Notes: generated by a model from the letters alone, not told the origin. DNA of 64,000 nt from Microbacteriaceae bacterium (GCA_025464995.1 JAODMO010000016.1:1-64000), one strand, 5' to 3'; shown: positions 7,732 through 16,496, counted from the stretch's first letter. Numbers and translations are program-made.

Positions 7732-9177
7732 TCACAGCGCGTTGTGTGTGAACCGGCCGCCGAGCAGCGTCGCGGCGACGACGACGTCGCGCAGACGCTC
7801 GGGCGCGACATCCAGCGGGTCGACGTCCATCACGGTGAGGTCGGCGGGTTGCCCGACCGCGACGGTCGACCGCGTCGAGGCGGCGAGGGCCTCGGCGACC
7901 GTGATCCGCTGCTCCGGATGCCACGGCTCACGGTCGCCGCGGGTGCGGGTCACGGCCGCGGCGATGGTGTTCCACGGGTCGAGCGGCGACACCGGGGCAT
8001 CCGAACCGAGGGCGATGGTGGCCCCGGCATCGAGCAGGCTGCGCAGCGGAAACGCACGCCCCGTGCGCCCCGCCCAGTGGTGCTCGGCGATGTCCCGGTC
8101 ATCGAGCGCGTGATCGGGCTGCACACTCGCCACGACGCCGAGCTCGGCGAACCGTGGCAGGTCGCGCTCCCTCACGAGCTGGGCGTGCTCAATGCGACCC
8201 CCCGACCCGAGCTCGGCGAAGGCGTCGAGCGCGAGGGCGTTCGCGTGGTCGCCGATCGCGTGGACGGTCGGCACGATTCCGGCCTCGACGGCACGGCGCA
8301 TGAGCGGCAGCAGCTCCTCCGGCGAGACAGTGAGCATGCCGCGCGACAGGTGTTCGCCCTCCCGGCCGGGATACTCGTCGAAGCAGTAGGCGGTGCGGGT
8401 GTTAAGCGAGCCGTCGGTGAGCACCTTGTACGGCCCGACCGTGAGCTGCGGGCCCACTCGGTCGCCGGTCCGCAGCCCGAGGCCGATCGCCCGGTCGAGG
8501 TCGGCGGTGTAGATGCCGAACTCGACGCGCAGCGAGTCGGTGCCGGCCGCCATCCTCCTCGTCCACGACTCGAGGTTCCACCGCATCTCGAGGTCGACGA
8601 CACCGACGACGCCACGACTCGCGGCTGTGCGCGCCGCCGCGTCCACCCAGCGGTCGAGCAGTTCGTCGTCGACGGCACCGATGCGCCTCGTGATCTCGAA
8701 GGCGGGGTCCTCCCGCAGCACGCCGGTCGTGTGACCCGCGTGCCCGTGCAGGGCAAGGGCAGCGGAATTGAGCCACACGGTGTGGATGTCGCCGCTCAAG
8801 AGCACGACGGGTCGGTCGCCCGTCGTCTCGTCGAGCAGTGCCGCAGTGGGTTCGTCGTGCCACAGCCCGTCGCGGAAGCCGTACCCGACGAACTGCTCGA
8901 GGTCGGCGCCTCGGCCGGTCGACAGGGAGTCGCCGACGAGTTCGGCCGTCTCGCGGGCGGATGTCGCGGACGAGACGTCGAGGCGCTGCTGCATGAGCGC
9001 GTACTGGCTGAAGTGCACGTGGTTGTCCCACAACCCGGGAGACACCCACCGCCCCTCGAGATCGAGCCCGGGTACGCGGCCCGCGGCGGGAGCGATCGCG
9101 GCGATCATCCCGTTGACGGGCAGGATGTCGACGAGCTCACCGCCCGTGCCGGAGACGCGGACGTTACGAAGCAGCAT
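7732..9177 (-). CDS. Amidohydrolase family protein (YtcJ/Aepa-like)
   Basis: A 481-residue metal-dependent hydrolase. Early residues VSPGLWDNHVHFSQ carry the HxH ligands, with later His ligands in HAIGDHANALALD and HAQLV and the catalytic Asp in LGSDAPVSPLDPW. The layout resembles amidohydrolase family 3 (exoenzyme-regulatory AepA/YtcJ group), whose substrates are mostly unknown. ATG at 9177 overlaps the end of the upstream FMN-binding gene by 14 bp, so the two are translationally coupled. No signal peptide is visible, so a cytosolic enzyme is expected. Confidence 0.87.
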   Translation of the reverse strand: MLLRNVRVSGTGGELVDILPVNGMIAAIAPAAGRVPGLDLEGRWVSPGLWDNHVHFSQYALMQQRLDVSSATSARETAELVGDSLSTGRGADLEQFVGYGFRDGLWHDEPTAALLDETTGDRPVVLLSGDIHTVWLNSAALALHGHAGHTTGVLREDPAFEITRRIGAVDDELLDRWVDAAARTAASRGVVGVVDLEMRWNLESWTRRMAAGTDSLRVEFGIYTADLDRAIGLGLRTGDRVGPQLTVGPYKVLTDGSLNTRTAYCFDEYPGREGEHLSRGMLTVSPEELLPLMRRAVEAGIVPTVHAIGDHANALALDAFAELGSGGRIEHAQLVRERDLPRFAELGVVASVQPDHALDDRDIAEHHWAGRTGRAFPLRSLLDAGATIALGSDAPVSPLDPWNTIAAAVTRTRGDREPWHPEQRITVAEALAASTRSTVAVGQPADLTVMDVDPLDVAPERLRDVVVAATLLGGRFTHNAL

Positions 9178-9817
9178 GGTTCTCCCGGTCGGGTGCGGCG
9201 GTGACGGCGGCGCGGACGCGGCGCATCTCCGCGGCGAGCGGCGCGGACGCAAAGGGACCCTCGCCCTCGAGAGCGGCGATGATGCGGTCGACCACCTCCG
9301 GGGTCTTGTTCTGGCTGAGTTTCAGGCGGGCGTCGAACCGGGTGACGACGAAGCGGATGCCCACGGTGCCCTTCGCGATGCGCCTCGCCTGCTGCTCGTC
9401 GATGTCGAGACTGACCGGATTCGGCATCTGGGTCTCGAAGTGGTCGACGAGCCCGTCGAGCACCTCGAAGTTCTCGGCATCGCTGAGGATCTCGGGGGTG
9501 CCGTAGAGGTGGGCGGTGACGTGGTTCCACGTCGGGACGAAGTCCCCGTTCGCGTACCAGCCGGGCGAGATGTAGCCGTGCGGGCCCTGCACGATCATGA
9601 GCATCTCGTGCGTGCCGAGCTCGTGCAGCACCTCGTCGGGCCGACCGACGTGGCTCACGATGCTGATCGTTCCGTCGGTCTCCTCGAGCACGACGGGATA
9701 GTGCGAGGCGACGAGCCCGTTGACGGTGTTCGACACCAGGGTCGCCCAGGGGTTCTCGCGCACGAGACGCTTCACCTCGTCCGGATCACTCAAGACATAG
9801 CTGGGCGTATGGCGCAT
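9164..9817 (-). CDS. FMN-binding negative transcriptional regulator, PaiB-like
   Basis: A 217-residue PaiB-type protein with the split-barrel flavin-binding fold. Recognisable segments include the start MRHTPSYVLSDPDEVKRLVR, NPWATLVS near residue 24, SHYPVV near residue 38, and FVPTWNHVTAHLYG near residue 92. PaiB proteins were named for repression of sporulation and protease genes in Bacillus, but most act as flavin or heme-linked oxidoreductase-like proteins of uncertain role. It is the first gene of an operon with the amidohydrolase and probably the acetyltransferase, an arrangement reminiscent of PaiA (an acetyltransferase) with PaiB. Confidence 0.88.
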   Translation of the reverse strand: MRHTPSYVLSDPDEVKRLVRENPWATLVSNTVNGLVASHYPVVLEETDGTISIVSHVGRPDEVLHELGTHEMLMIVQGPHGYISPGWYANGDFVPTWNHVTAHLYGTPEILSDAENFEVLDGLVDHFETQMPNPVSLDIDEQQARRIAKGTVGIRFVVTRFDARLKLSQNKTPEVVDRIIAALEGEGPFASAPLAAEMRRVRAAVTAAPDRENHAAS

Positions 9818-9874
9818 GAGAGCTAGCTTGCCACGGGCGAGGCGGCAATCGGACGCGTCCCCACGCGCGGCGCG

Positions 9875-10855
9875 CTAGCTCTGGTCTGCGGGGCAGTAGT
9901 ACAGCTTGCGACCGGCCGCCATCTCCATCACGATCGGCGTGCCGCACAAGCGGCACGGCTCACCCGTGCGGTGGTACACCCAGTGCCGGTCGTCGCGATT
10001 TGCGAGAGCGTTGCGGTAGTCGTCATCCGCGAGGTCGTCCATGGTCATCATCTGGCCGGTGGCCACACCGACCCCCAGCAGGTAGGTCCAGTCGTCCCAG
10101 AGGTGCTCGAGCGTCTCCCGCGGCACGAGCTTGCCCGGCGTGTGCGGGTCGAGCCGAGCGCGGAACAGCAGTTCGGCGCGGTAGACGTTGCCGATGCCGC
10201 TCACGACGTTCTGGTCCATGAGCAGGAGGCCGATGGGGGTCGGCTTCCTGATCGCCGCGTTCACGAAACGCTCGCGGCCCTCGTCAGTGTCGTCAACGAG
10301 GGGGTCGGGGCCGAGCTTGGCGATGACGGCCTGCACCTCCTCGGGGTGCAGCACCTGGCACGCCGTCGGGCCGCGCAGGTCGGCGACCGCGTCGGGCGCG
10401 AGCAGGCGCACCCGGACGGCGCCGATGGGCTCGGGCGGGAAGCTGTCGATGGCCTCGCCGAGGCGCTCCTGCTCCGCCATCCGCAGTCGCCTGGGGGCAC
10501 CGATGCTGGCGAGCGACTCCTCGTTGTCGTTCGCCGAGCCGCCCTGGCCTGTCGTGCCCCGCTGGTTGGTGTGCCCCATGCGTCCGTTCGCCGAGGCCGT
10601 GGTGGCGTCAGCGGTGATGTCTCCCGCGAAGTCCCACGCCCCGTACATGCCGAGGTGCACGCGCAGCCAGATCCGGTGGTCGAACTCGAGGAACATCTGC
10701 TTGCCGACGGCGCGGGCGTCGGTCATCGTCAGCCCGTCGATCTCCGCCGCTCCCGCGGCGAAGCGACCCTGCGGAGATGACGCGGCGATCGGCTTGTCGA
10801 CGAAATGCAGAGCGAACTGCCGCGCGATGCGGTGGACGGAATGGCCCTCGGGCAT
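9875..10855 (-). CDS. Fpg/Nei-family DNA glycosylase
   Basis: A 326-residue base-excision repair glycosylase/AP lyase. The mature N-terminus PEG (Pro2 nucleophile, Glu3) is present, with the helix-two-turn-helix segment VVSGIGNVYRAELLFRARLD and a C-terminal zinc finger. The finger reads CRLC, 16 residues, then CPAD, so the fourth cysteine is replaced by aspartate. A low-complexity insert of about 50 residues (around 80-130) separates the N-terminal sandwich from the helical domain. HSVHR after PEG favours the Nei (oxidised pyrimidine) branch over MutM. It lies 12 bp downstream of rpiB and is probably cotranscribed with it. Confidence 0.9.
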   Translation of the reverse strand: MPEGHSVHRIARQFALHFVDKPIAASSPQGRFAAGAAEIDGLTMTDARAVGKQMFLEFDHRIWLRVHLGMYGAWDFAGDITADATTASANGRMGHTNQRGTTGQGGSANDNEESLASIGAPRRLRMAEQERLGEAIDSFPPEPIGAVRVRLLAPDAVADLRGPTACQVLHPEEVQAVIAKLGPDPLVDDTDEGRERFVNAAIRKPTPIGLLLMDQNVVSGIGNVYRAELLFRARLDPHTPGKLVPRETLEHLWDDWTYLLGVGVATGQMMTMDDLADDDYRNALANRDDRHWVYHRTGEPCRLCGTPIVMEMAAGRKLYYCPADQS

Positions 10856-10867
10856 GCGCTGCCTTCG

Positions 10868-11353
10868 TCAGTCGATGTGGTGGCCGGCGATCGAGCCGGT
10901 CGTCTCGTATTCGGCGAGCTGCGCGATGCGCCGCGCATGCCGCTCCTCGCCGGTGTACGGCGTGGCGATGAAGGTGTCGATGAAGTGCTTCGCCTCGTCG
11001 ACGGTGTGCTGCCGGGCGCCGATTGCGATGACATTGGCGTCGTTGTGCTCGCGGGCGAGCTCGGCGGTCGAGACGTTCCAGACGAGCGCCGCACGCACGC
11101 CGCGCACCTTGTTCGCGGCGATCTGCTCCCCGTTTCCCGAACCGCCGAAGACGACGCCGAGGGCCGGGATGCCGCTCGCCTGGTCTTCCACGACCGCTTG
11201 CGCAGCATTGATGCAGAAGCTGGGGTAGTCGTCGAGCGGGTCGTAGCTCGTCGGACCGTGGTCGATGACCTCGTGGCCGGCTATGGCGAGGTGAGACTGC
11301 AGGTCTTCGCTCAGTTCGAGCCCGGCGTGGTCGGTCGCGATGTGGATGCGCAT
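10868..11353 (-). CDS. rpiB: Ribose-5-phosphate isomerase B
   Basis: A 161-residue RpiB/LacAB-type isomerase interconverting ribose 5-phosphate and ribulose 5-phosphate in the pentose phosphate pathway. Family motifs are clear: IATDHAGLEL at the start, HGPTSYDPLDDYP, VFGGSGNGEQIAANKVRGVR around the anion-binding loop, and NDANVIAIGAR. The FGGSGNG loop has Ser rather than the catalytic Cys of E. coli RpiB, as in the mycobacterial enzymes. It is followed after 12 bp by the Nei-type glycosylase. Confidence 0.95.
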   Translation of the reverse strand: MRIHIATDHAGLELSEDLQSHLAIAGHEVIDHGPTSYDPLDDYPSFCINAAQAVVEDQASGIPALGVVFGGSGNGEQIAANKVRGVRAALVWNVSTAELAREHNDANVIAIGARQHTVDEAKHFIDTFIATPYTGEERHARRIAQLAEYETTGSIAGHHID

Positions 11354-11422
11354 GCTCCTATTCTGCCCCCACCACGCACGGCGCTGCCGCGCCCAGGTCT
11401 TCGCCCGTCATGGCCTTTTCTG

Positions 11423-12004
11423 TCACGGACGCCAGTAACCCGTGATGGCGAGCAGCTGCGTCTCGCGATCCGCGCCGGCCGGCGCCTCGACCGCCGGACC
11501 GAAAACGCCCATGGCCCGCCAGCCATCGACCTGCGGCACGACCTGTTGCCAGAGCGCGTCGACGAGCTCCGGCCGCAGGTGGAACTCGAGCCCGATGAGC
11601 TTCGCGATCGACCAGGCCTGGAAGGCCCGATAGACGGCGATGTGCTGGAAGTACTCGGTCACCGGGAAGTCGCCGTAGGTGAGGTGCGCGACGCCGTCCG
11701 GGTCGATGGCGCGGTTCACCGCGACGGTGGCCACGTCGTTGACAGCGTCGTACGCGGCGAGCGGGTCTCCGCCGAGAAGGTCTCCGCCGTACTTGTCGTC
11801 GACCTCGTCGATCGTGCGGCCGGCGAGTACGTCGGGCACCCACGCCTCGTCGTACGCGTGCGCGGCCACGACGTCGAGCAGGGTGGGGTCGGGGATGCGC
11901 ACCCAGTCTTCCGGAACGGGGAGCTCGAGCTGGTCGGGCGTTATGTTGTCGATCACCTCCCGGAGGGCGGCGTCGGCGAGGAGGAAAAGTTCGCGCTCTT
12001 TCAT
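11423..12004 (-). CDS. DinB-like / maleylpyruvate isomerase N-terminal domain protein
   Basis: A 193-residue four-helix-bundle protein of the actinobacterial mycothiol-dependent maleylpyruvate isomerase/DinB-like metal-binding group (TIGR03086-like). Segments supporting this are LLDVVAAHAYDEAWVPDVLAG, where the His is a likely metal ligand, and EYFQHIAVYRAFQAWSIAK, where family members usually have a second metal-binding His motif. The precise reaction is unknown; relatives act in mycothiol-linked chemistry. ATG at 12004 is chosen because residues upstream in the frame look non-coding. Confidence 0.7.
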   Translation of the reverse strand: MKERELFLLADAALREVIDNITPDQLELPVPEDWVRIPDPTLLDVVAAHAYDEAWVPDVLAGRTIDEVDDKYGGDLLGGDPLAAYDAVNDVATVAVNRAIDPDGVAHLTYGDFPVTEYFQHIAVYRAFQAWSIAKLIGLEFHLRPELVDALWQQVVPQVDGWRAMGVFGPAVEAPAGADRETQLLAITGYWRP

Positions 12005-12171
12005 GCGTGAAAGGTAGCAGCGAGCACCGACGCACGACAGACCCCCTGGTGTCGGATGCGGACAGTGACCGCGGTGTGCTTCGGCCACCGCAAGGGGCCA
12101 ATTAGGTCTGGTCAATTGGGGAATGTGGGCGCAGACTTGTCAGACGTTCTCACTCTCTGTGGAGGCATCCC

Positions 12172-12861
12172 ATGCCCAGGCCAAGTACCCAGATTCCCGA
12201 GTTCCTGCCCGTCCTCTCGGTTGGCAGACACCGTTCGCCGAAGCGCGGCGCGTGCTTCATGGAGTACGCCTCCCACCTCGCCGGTGAACGTTGGTCAGAC
12301 CATCCGTCGTGCACGCACCCGGCGGTCGCCTCGCTCGCCCGCGCCGTCAACGACTGCACGAACGACGCGTCCCGCGGCGCTCTCGTGCCGATGATCCCGT
12401 CGGTGATCGGGCTGCACGGTTCCGACGACCGGATGCGCCTCATCGTCGGCGTCCGCGCGTCGGCCGCGGCGCTGCCCGTCGCGAGCGAGTCGAGGCAGCG
12501 CGCGATCGCGGTCGGCCTCGCCCACTGCGAGGCGCTGCTCGAGAACCAGATCGACCCGCAGGCGGAGCAACTCCGGGCCGCCGTGCGCGCGGCGTTCGCC
12601 CAGGCACCGGCAGCCGAGCGGTGGGCGCGCGCGTTCCTCGTCTCCGTGGGCACCGGCAGCAATCGGCTCGACTCGTGGACGGTCGACAAGCTCATCGCCC
12701 TCTCGGTCATCGGCATCGCGGAGGCCTGCATCGACGATTCGGACGAGCGTCTCAATCGGCTGCTCGTCGCCGCGATCAACGACGCGCGGGGCGACGCCGT
12801 CGTCGAGGCGCCGGTGAGGATGCCCGTTCGCGCGGTGCCCGAGCGCCGCGTCCGCGCCTAG
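12172..12861 (+). CDS. Conserved hypothetical protein
   Basis: A 229-residue soluble protein that I cannot assign. GGAGG lies 8 bp before the ATG and codon use is typical of the region, so it is very likely real. The N-terminal third is rich in Cys, His and basic residues (GRHRSPKRGACFMEYAS, DHPSCTHPAV), followed by an Ala-rich helical region and a basic C-terminus ending VPERRVRA. No membrane segment or signal peptide is visible. It stands alone between convergent and divergent neighbours. The stop codon lies inside a perfect 23-bp tandem duplication. Confidence 0.6.
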   Translation: MPRPSTQIPEFLPVLSVGRHRSPKRGACFMEYASHLAGERWSDHPSCTHPAVASLARAVNDCTNDASRGALVPMIPSVIGLHGSDDRMRLIVGVRASAAALPVASESRQRAIAVGLAHCEALLENQIDPQAEQLRAAVRAAFAQAPAAERWARAFLVSVGTGSNRLDSWTVDKLIALSVIGIAEACIDDSDERLNRLLVAAINDARGDAVVEAPVRMPVRAVPERRVRA

Positions 12862-12899
12862 ATGTCGTTGTCGATAGCGCCTAGATGTCGTTGTCGATA
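12854..12899 (+). repeat. Perfect 23-bp tandem duplication across a stop codon
   Basis: The unit at 12854-12876 is repeated exactly at 12877-12899. The stop codon (12859-12861) of the preceding gene lies in the first copy, so the second copy is entirely outside the gene. The following 180 bp to 13080 has an open frame (beginning HPGITWRDHFFSF) with no start or ribosome site and is treated as non-coding. Confidence 0.85.
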
Positions 12900-13080
12900 G
12901 CACCGAGCATCCGGGGATCACGTGGCGCGACCACTTCTTCTCCTTCTCACCCGACGGGTCGGTGCCGCCCACCACCCAGCCCTCCGCGACGATCATCCGT
13001 GCTCGAGCGGGTGCGCGCCGCCCGGCGCCAGGTCGAGCGCCGGGCGGGCACGCGAGACGGCTCGTGATCGAGACCCGCTC

Positions 13081-13707
13081 CTAGTCGAAGATAGGCTCGC
13101 GGGTGCGTGAACGCTTGAGCTCGAAGAATCCGTCGTACGCCGCGACCGCGACGACGCCGTCCCACAGCGCCGCGGCCTGTTCGCCCTTCGGTGCGGGAGA
13201 GATCACGGGGCCGAAGAACGCAGCACCGTTGACCGAGATGACCGGAGTGCCTACATCCTGGCCGACGCGCGAGATGCCCTCGAAATGGCTCGCGCGCATC
13301 TGCTCGTCGAACTCGTCGCTGTCGGCGTACGCCGCGAGTTCGGCGGGAAGCCCGACCTCCGCGAGCGCGCCCGCGACGACCTCGTCGACGTCGGTGCTGC
13401 CGCCGGGGTGGATGCGGCTGCCGAGCGCGTCGTACAACGGCTTGACGACGCCCGCGCCGTGCAGCTCAGCGACCGCCGCGACGAGCCGCGTGTAACGGAG
13501 CGCACGAGGCAGGAACTCCCTGTGGCGGTCGCTGAGCCCCTCGTTGTGCTCGTTGAGCACGGCGAGGCTCATGATGTGCCACGTCACGTCGAGATCTCGA
13601 AGCTTCGACACCTCGTCGACCCATCGGCTCGACATCCACGCCCACGGGCAGCTCGGGTCGAACCAGAAATCGACGGCGGTGCGCGGTTCAACTGTGGAGT
13701 CGGTCAT
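13081..13707 (-). CDS. DsbA-like thioredoxin-fold protein, Rv2466c family
   Basis: A 208-residue DsbA-fold protein closely resembling the mycobacterial mycothiol-dependent nitroreductase Rv2466c. Shared features are DFWFDPSCPWAWMSSRW near the start, HIMSLAVLNE, GVVKPLYDALGSRIH, VGQDVGTPVISVNGAAFFGP with the cis-Pro loop, and the C-terminal FFELKRSRT. The active-site motif is CPWA (Cys20), whereas Rv2466c has CPWC, so the resolving cysteine is missing. A monothiol mechanism with mycothiol is plausible. ATG at 13707 is chosen because the family begins just before the DFWFDP strand. Confidence 0.87.
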   Translation of the reverse strand: MTDSTVEPRTAVDFWFDPSCPWAWMSSRWVDEVSKLRDLDVTWHIMSLAVLNEHNEGLSDRHREFLPRALRYTRLVAAVAELHGAGVVKPLYDALGSRIHPGGSTDVDEVVAGALAEVGLPAELAAYADSDEFDEQMRASHFEGISRVGQDVGTPVISVNGAAFFGPVISPAPKGEQAAALWDGVVAVAAYDGFFELKRSRTREPIFD

Positions 13708-13773
13708 GCCCCCAAGCCTAAGCTGGAAGTCGCGGCCACGAGCCGCGCCCGGAGAACTACAAAGGAGTGTCGC

Positions 13774-16320
13774 GTGCCAGGAGAGAACCTCACCAGAGTC
13801 GAAGCGCAGCAGCGGAAGGCACTCGTCGACGTGCAGAGTTACGCGATCGCGCTCGACGTCACGACGGGGCACGAGGTCTTCCGGTCGACCACCGAGGTGC
13901 GGTTCACGTCACAGGCGGGGGCATCCACCTTCATCGACCACATCTCCCGCTCCGTGCTCTCCGTGACCTTGAACGGCACCGAGCTCGACGTCGCAGCGGT
14001 CAACGACGGGGTGCGCATCTCCCTCGGCGGCCTCGCCGAGGAGAACACTCTCGTGGTCGTCTCCGAGGCCGAGTACACCAACACGGGCGAGGGTCTGCAC
14101 CGTTTCGTCGACCCGGTCGACGGTGAGGTGTATCTCTACACACAGTTCGAGGTGCCCGACAGCCGCAGGGTCTTCGCCGTCTTCGAGCAGCCCGACCTCA
14201 AGGCGACCTTCCAGTTCACGGTCACCGCCCCGAGCACCTGGTCTGTCGTGAGCAACTCGCCGACGCCGACGCCGGAGCCGGTCTCGGAGAACGGCGCGTC
14301 TGTCTGGGCCTTCTCTCCCACCCCCGTGCTCTCGAGCTACGTCACCGCGCTCGTCGCCGGGCCCTACGACGTCGTCACGTCGGAGCTCACGAGCCGCGAC
14401 GGCCGCACCATCCCGCTCGGCATCTACGCCCGCAAGTCGCTCTTCGAGCACCTCGACGCCGACTACATCTTCGAGAAGACCCGCCAGGGGTTCACCTACT
14501 TCGAGGAGAAGTTCGACTTCGCCTACCCGTTCGAGAAGTACGACCAGCTGTTCGTTCCCGAGTTCAACGCGGGGGCCATGGAGAACGCGGGCGCCGTCAC
14601 GTTCGTCGAGACCTACATCTTCCGGTCGAAGGTGACCGACGCGATCAAGGAGCGTCGCGTCATCACGATCCTCCACGAGCTCGCGCACATGTGGTTCGGC
14701 GACCTCGTGACGATGAAGTGGTGGAACGACTTGTGGCTCAACGAGTCGTTCGCCGAGTGGGCATCGACGATGGCGGCCGCCGAGGCGACCGAGTGGACGG
14801 AGGCGTGGACGACCTTCCAGGCGATGGAGAAGAGCTGGGCGTATCGCCAAGACCAGCTGCCGTCGACGCATCCCGTCGTCGCGACCATCAACGACCTCGA
14901 AGACGTGCAGGTCAACTTCGACGGCATCACCTACGCCAAGGGCGGTTCGGTGCTCAAGCAGCTCGTCGCCTGGGTCGGCATCGACGCGTTCTTCGCGGGA
15001 GTCGCCGCGTACTTCAAGAAGAACGCATACGGCAACACCGAGCTGACCGACCTGCTCTCCGAGCTCGAGGTCACGAGCGGCCGCGACCTGGGCGGATGGT
15101 CGTCGGTGTGGCTCGAGACCGCGGGGGTGAACACGCTCCGTCCCAACATCCAGTCGACGGATGATCGCACCATCACGTCGTTCTCGGTGCTGCAGTCGGC
15201 GCACCCCGACTACCCGACCATCCGGCCCCACCGCCTCGCGATCGGGTTCTACAACCTGGAGAAGAAGAAGCTCGTGCGCACCGAGCGCTTCGAGATCGAC
15301 GTCAACGGCGAGGAGACGGTGGTCGCTGGCATCGTCGGCTTCAAAAGGCCCGATCTGTTGCTCATCAACGACGACGACCTCGCCTACGCGAAGATCCGTC
15401 TCGACGAGTCGTCGCTCGCGGTGGCGATCGAGCACCTCGCCGACATCGAGAACCCGCTCGCCCGCGCCATCGTGTGGGGCTCCGTGTGGGACTCGACCCG
15501 CGACGGCGAGACGGCGGCTCGCGACTACGTGCGCCTCGTGCTCGGCAACATCGCGACGGAGACCGAGTCGACGACCATCCGCACGACCCTGAGCCAGCTC
15601 GCGACCACCGCACGCATGTACGTCGAGCCCTCGACCCGCGCGGCGACCATCGCCGAGGTTGGCGACGCGCTGTGGGCACTCGCCGACTCCGCCGAGGCCG
15701 GCTCCGACGCGCAGTTCCAGTTCGTGAAGTTCTTCGCGAACATGGCGTCCACCCCGACACACGTCGAGGCGCTGCACGGCCTGCGCGACGGGACGATCTC
15801 GCTCCCGGGGCTCGAGATCGACACCGATCTCGGGTGGGAGATCCTCGAGGGACTCGCACTCAACGGCGCCGTCGGTTCGGCGGAGATCGATGCGGCGCTC
15901 GCGGCCGACAACACGTCGAACGGACAGCAGGCCGCCGCGCGCACACGCGCCGCCCTGCCCACCGCGGAGGCGAAGCGGTCGTCGTTCGATAGCCTCGTCG
16001 CGAGCGACGAGCTGCCGAACGCGATCGTGCGGCAAACCACGGTCGGCTTCCAGCACGTGAACGACCCAACATCACTCGCGCCGCTCGTCGACGAGTACTT
16101 CTCGATGCTCACCACCATCTGGAAGGACCGCACGCACTCCATCGCCGAATCGATCGTCGTCGGGCTGTACCCGTCGGCGCTCGCGTCTGCCGAACTGGTG
16201 ACGGCGACGCAGTCCTGGCTCGCGGCGAACCCCGAGACGCCGGCGCTGCGCCGCCTCGTCACCGAGAACCTCGCGGGCGTCGAGCGGGCGCTCGCGGTGC
16301 AGGCGCGCGACGCGCAGTAG
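13774..16320 (+). CDS. pepN: Aminopeptidase N
   Basis: An 848-residue M1 zinc aminopeptidase that removes N-terminal residues from peptides in the cytoplasm. The substrate-anchoring GAMEN motif lies near residue 267. The zinc site HELAH (301-305) is followed by Glu324 in LNESFAEW, giving the HExxH-x18-E pattern. The C-terminal ERAP1-like helical domain occupies about residues 500-848. Start is GTG at 13774 because AAAGGAG lies 6 bp upstream. Length is normal for the family. It is divergent from the Rv2466c-like gene across a 66-bp gap. Confidence 0.95.
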   Translation: MPGENLTRVEAQQRKALVDVQSYAIALDVTTGHEVFRSTTEVRFTSQAGASTFIDHISRSVLSVTLNGTELDVAAVNDGVRISLGGLAEENTLVVVSEAEYTNTGEGLHRFVDPVDGEVYLYTQFEVPDSRRVFAVFEQPDLKATFQFTVTAPSTWSVVSNSPTPTPEPVSENGASVWAFSPTPVLSSYVTALVAGPYDVVTSELTSRDGRTIPLGIYARKSLFEHLDADYIFEKTRQGFTYFEEKFDFAYPFEKYDQLFVPEFNAGAMENAGAVTFVETYIFRSKVTDAIKERRVITILHELAHMWFGDLVTMKWWNDLWLNESFAEWASTMAAAEATEWTEAWTTFQAMEKSWAYRQDQLPSTHPVVATINDLEDVQVNFDGITYAKGGSVLKQLVAWVGIDAFFAGVAAYFKKNAYGNTELTDLLSELEVTSGRDLGGWSSVWLETAGVNTLRPNIQSTDDRTITSFSVLQSAHPDYPTIRPHRLAIGFYNLEKKKLVRTERFEIDVNGEETVVAGIVGFKRPDLLLINDDDLAYAKIRLDESSLAVAIEHLADIENPLARAIVWGSVWDSTRDGETAARDYVRLVLGNIATETESTTIRTTLSQLATTARMYVEPSTRAATIAEVGDALWALADSAEAGSDAQFQFVKFFANMASTPTHVEALHGLRDGTISLPGLEIDTDLGWEILEGLALNGAVGSAEIDAALAADNTSNGQQAAARTRAALPTAEAKRSSFDSLVASDELPNAIVRQTTVGFQHVNDPTSLAPLVDEYFSMLTTIWKDRTHSIAESIVVGLYPSALASAELVTATQSWLAANPETPALRRLVTENLAGVERALAVQARDAQ

Positions 16321-16401
16321 GTACCCTCCGGCCGCGCCTCTCGATGCGGGCCCTCGCTTCGGCCTTTCGCTCTGCGGAGCGGGGGGTCGTCGTCGTCGTT
16401 C

Positions 16402-16446
16402 CGGTTCGTGGGCCACGGGTTCGCGGGCTACGGGTTCGCGGGCTAC
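16402..16446 (+). repeat. 15-bp tandem repeat
   Basis: GGGTTCGCGGGCTAC occurs twice perfectly (16417-16431 and 16432-16446), with a degenerate copy before (16402-16416) and a partial copy after. It lies between pepN and the ABC exporter. No function is evident. Confidence 0.75.
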
Positions 16447-16476
16447 GGGCTCGCAACCGACACCGCACCACCCACG

Positions 16477-16496
16477 CATCTCCTGATTCTCCGAAA
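16477..16496 (-). repeat. Solitary half-site of the REP-like palindrome family
   Basis: CATCTCCTGATTCTCCGAAA resembles the right arms of the two palindromes at 50235-50504, sharing ATCTCCTGA and CCGAA. No inverted partner was found nearby, so this may be a truncated copy. Confidence 0.4.

Noticed and set aside
9819-9883. 9-bp inverted repeat AGAGCTAGC / GCTAGCTCT around the Nei stop and the PaiB-like gene start
   Set aside because: One arm lies in the coding end of the glycosylase gene and the 47-base loop is long; probably coincidental.
12900-13080. Open frame beginning near HPGITWRDHFFSF
   Set aside because: It has no start codon, ribosome site or recognisable family; it may be a relic, but I could not identify a parent.
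13909-16056. Long minus-strand open frame antisense to pepN
   Set aside because: It is a by-product of high third-position G/C. Composition is Arg/Gly/Val/Asp-rich without any family motif, while the plus strand encodes an unmistakable M1 aminopeptidase.
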